Source: an uncultured Aquimarina sp. | GTDB lineage: Bacteria > Bacteroidota > Bacteroidia > Flavobacteriales > Flavobacteriaceae | DNA: 64,000 nucleotides | Assembly (NCBI GenBank): GCA_947489685.1 | Contig: CANLEM010000002.1 | Span: forward strand, 1-64,000 | Direction: 5' to 3' | In this document: positions 63,813 through 64,000 of the stretch, piece after piece | Numbering within the stretch: position 1 is the stretch's first letter | How the letters are laid out: each line of letters begins with the position of its first letter | Program-made: the position numbers and the translations under genes | Notes under the pieces: model-generated | What the model saw: only the letters and a program-made list of their open reading frames with translations | Told to the model about the DNA's origin: nothing | Database searches by the model: none

Positions 63813-64000
63813 ATGGGATTTCTATATTTTTCTTTTCCTGATTTTAACCTTTATAGTACGCCATTGTTAATTCTTGTTTTGCAAGGATTGATATTCTCCA
63901 GTTTATTATTTATACGATATTATCAGAAACAAAATATTTCGGATTTTTTACTAGGCATAATATTACTCATCACTTGTTATCATCGTACCACATATACGAT
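63813..64000 (+). CDS. start of a membrane-type regulator, cut by the window end
   Basis: The frame opens at 63813 with MGFLYFSFPDFNLYSTPLLI and runs to the window end without a stop (62 complete codons). Two hydrophobic helices are visible. The start pattern resembles the N-terminus of Flavobacteriia AraC-type regulators with a multi-helix membrane domain, such as the one at 36705-37799. The DNA-binding part is outside the window, so the call is tentative. Confidence 0.5.
   Translation, partial: MGFLYFSFPDFNLYSTPLLILVLQGLIFSSLLFIRYYQKQNISDFLLGIILLITCYHRTTYT

Noticed and set aside
1..64000. tRNA or rRNA genes
   Set aside because: I looked for T-arm-like GGTTCRA segments paired with an acceptor stem and found none outside coding sequence; a dedicated tRNA scan would be decisive.

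Overview
The window is AT-rich bacterial chromosome. It is most consistent with a marine member of the Flavobacteriaceae (Bacteroidota), possibly near Aquimarina; that placement is inferred from gene content and not from any search. Supporting signs are a type IX secretion C-terminal sorting domain on a large metalloprotease, Porin_10 and Omp85-type outer membrane proteins, many short lipoproteins, a PL7 alginate lyase, LytS/LytR signalling, membrane-anchored LuxR and AraC regulators, and promoters of the TAnnTTTG (-7) type. I see no tRNA, rRNA, CRISPR array, insertion sequence or prophage.

Layout. 0-8 kb: a YdeP-like molybdopterin oxidoreductase, a putative porin, rnhB and a lipoprotein. 8-20 kb: a secreted reprolysin-like protease with duplicated FN3 domains, lipB with a small Pmp3-type gene, a LuxR-type membrane regulator, a DUF1573 lipoprotein, a thioredoxin-like protein, lysS and a MORN protein. 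20-28 kb: a SPOR-like protein, the DUF2157/GDYXXLXY pair, a YiaA-type protein, a helical-repeat protein behind a palindromic start region, and a large metzincin. 28-33 kb: a TIR-like protein that appears to lack the catalytic glutamate, then a three-gene operon (PLP enzyme, glucosaminidase, hemL), then the alginate lyase. 33-40 kb: small lipoproteins, a START-like/TfoX-like/hydrolase operon, an AraC membrane regulator, a short ssb behind 10-bp phased repeats, and a Crp/Fnr regulator. 40-44.6 kb: an Omp85 barrel fused to a degenerate calcineurin-like domain, and a flavodoxin-family reductase.

The most unusual region is 45.3-52.8 kb. It holds nine plus-strand genes separated by 18 bp or less. 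They encode a conserved unknown, a DUF2721-like membrane protein, a Rieske domain fused to a pyruvate-oxidase-like thiamine diphosphate enzyme, two small membrane proteins, a ferric-reductase-like cytochrome b fused to a second Rieske domain, a membrane-anchored protein with a Cys-x12-His-x2-Cys-x3-Cys motif, a potassium channel and a Na+/H+ antiporter. I read this as a candidate membrane redox module that couples 2-oxoacid oxidation to the envelope and to ion balance; the function is inference.

52.9-64 kb: ppk1 followed by a PycTM-like membrane protein with no visible cyclase, an alpha-glucan operon (GH13 enzyme, carbohydrate-binding-like protein, PfkB kinase) divergent from a LytS/LytR pair, a membrane protein of unknown function, a GH25 lipoprotein, a TPMT-family methyltransferase, and the start of another membrane-type regulator cut by the window end.
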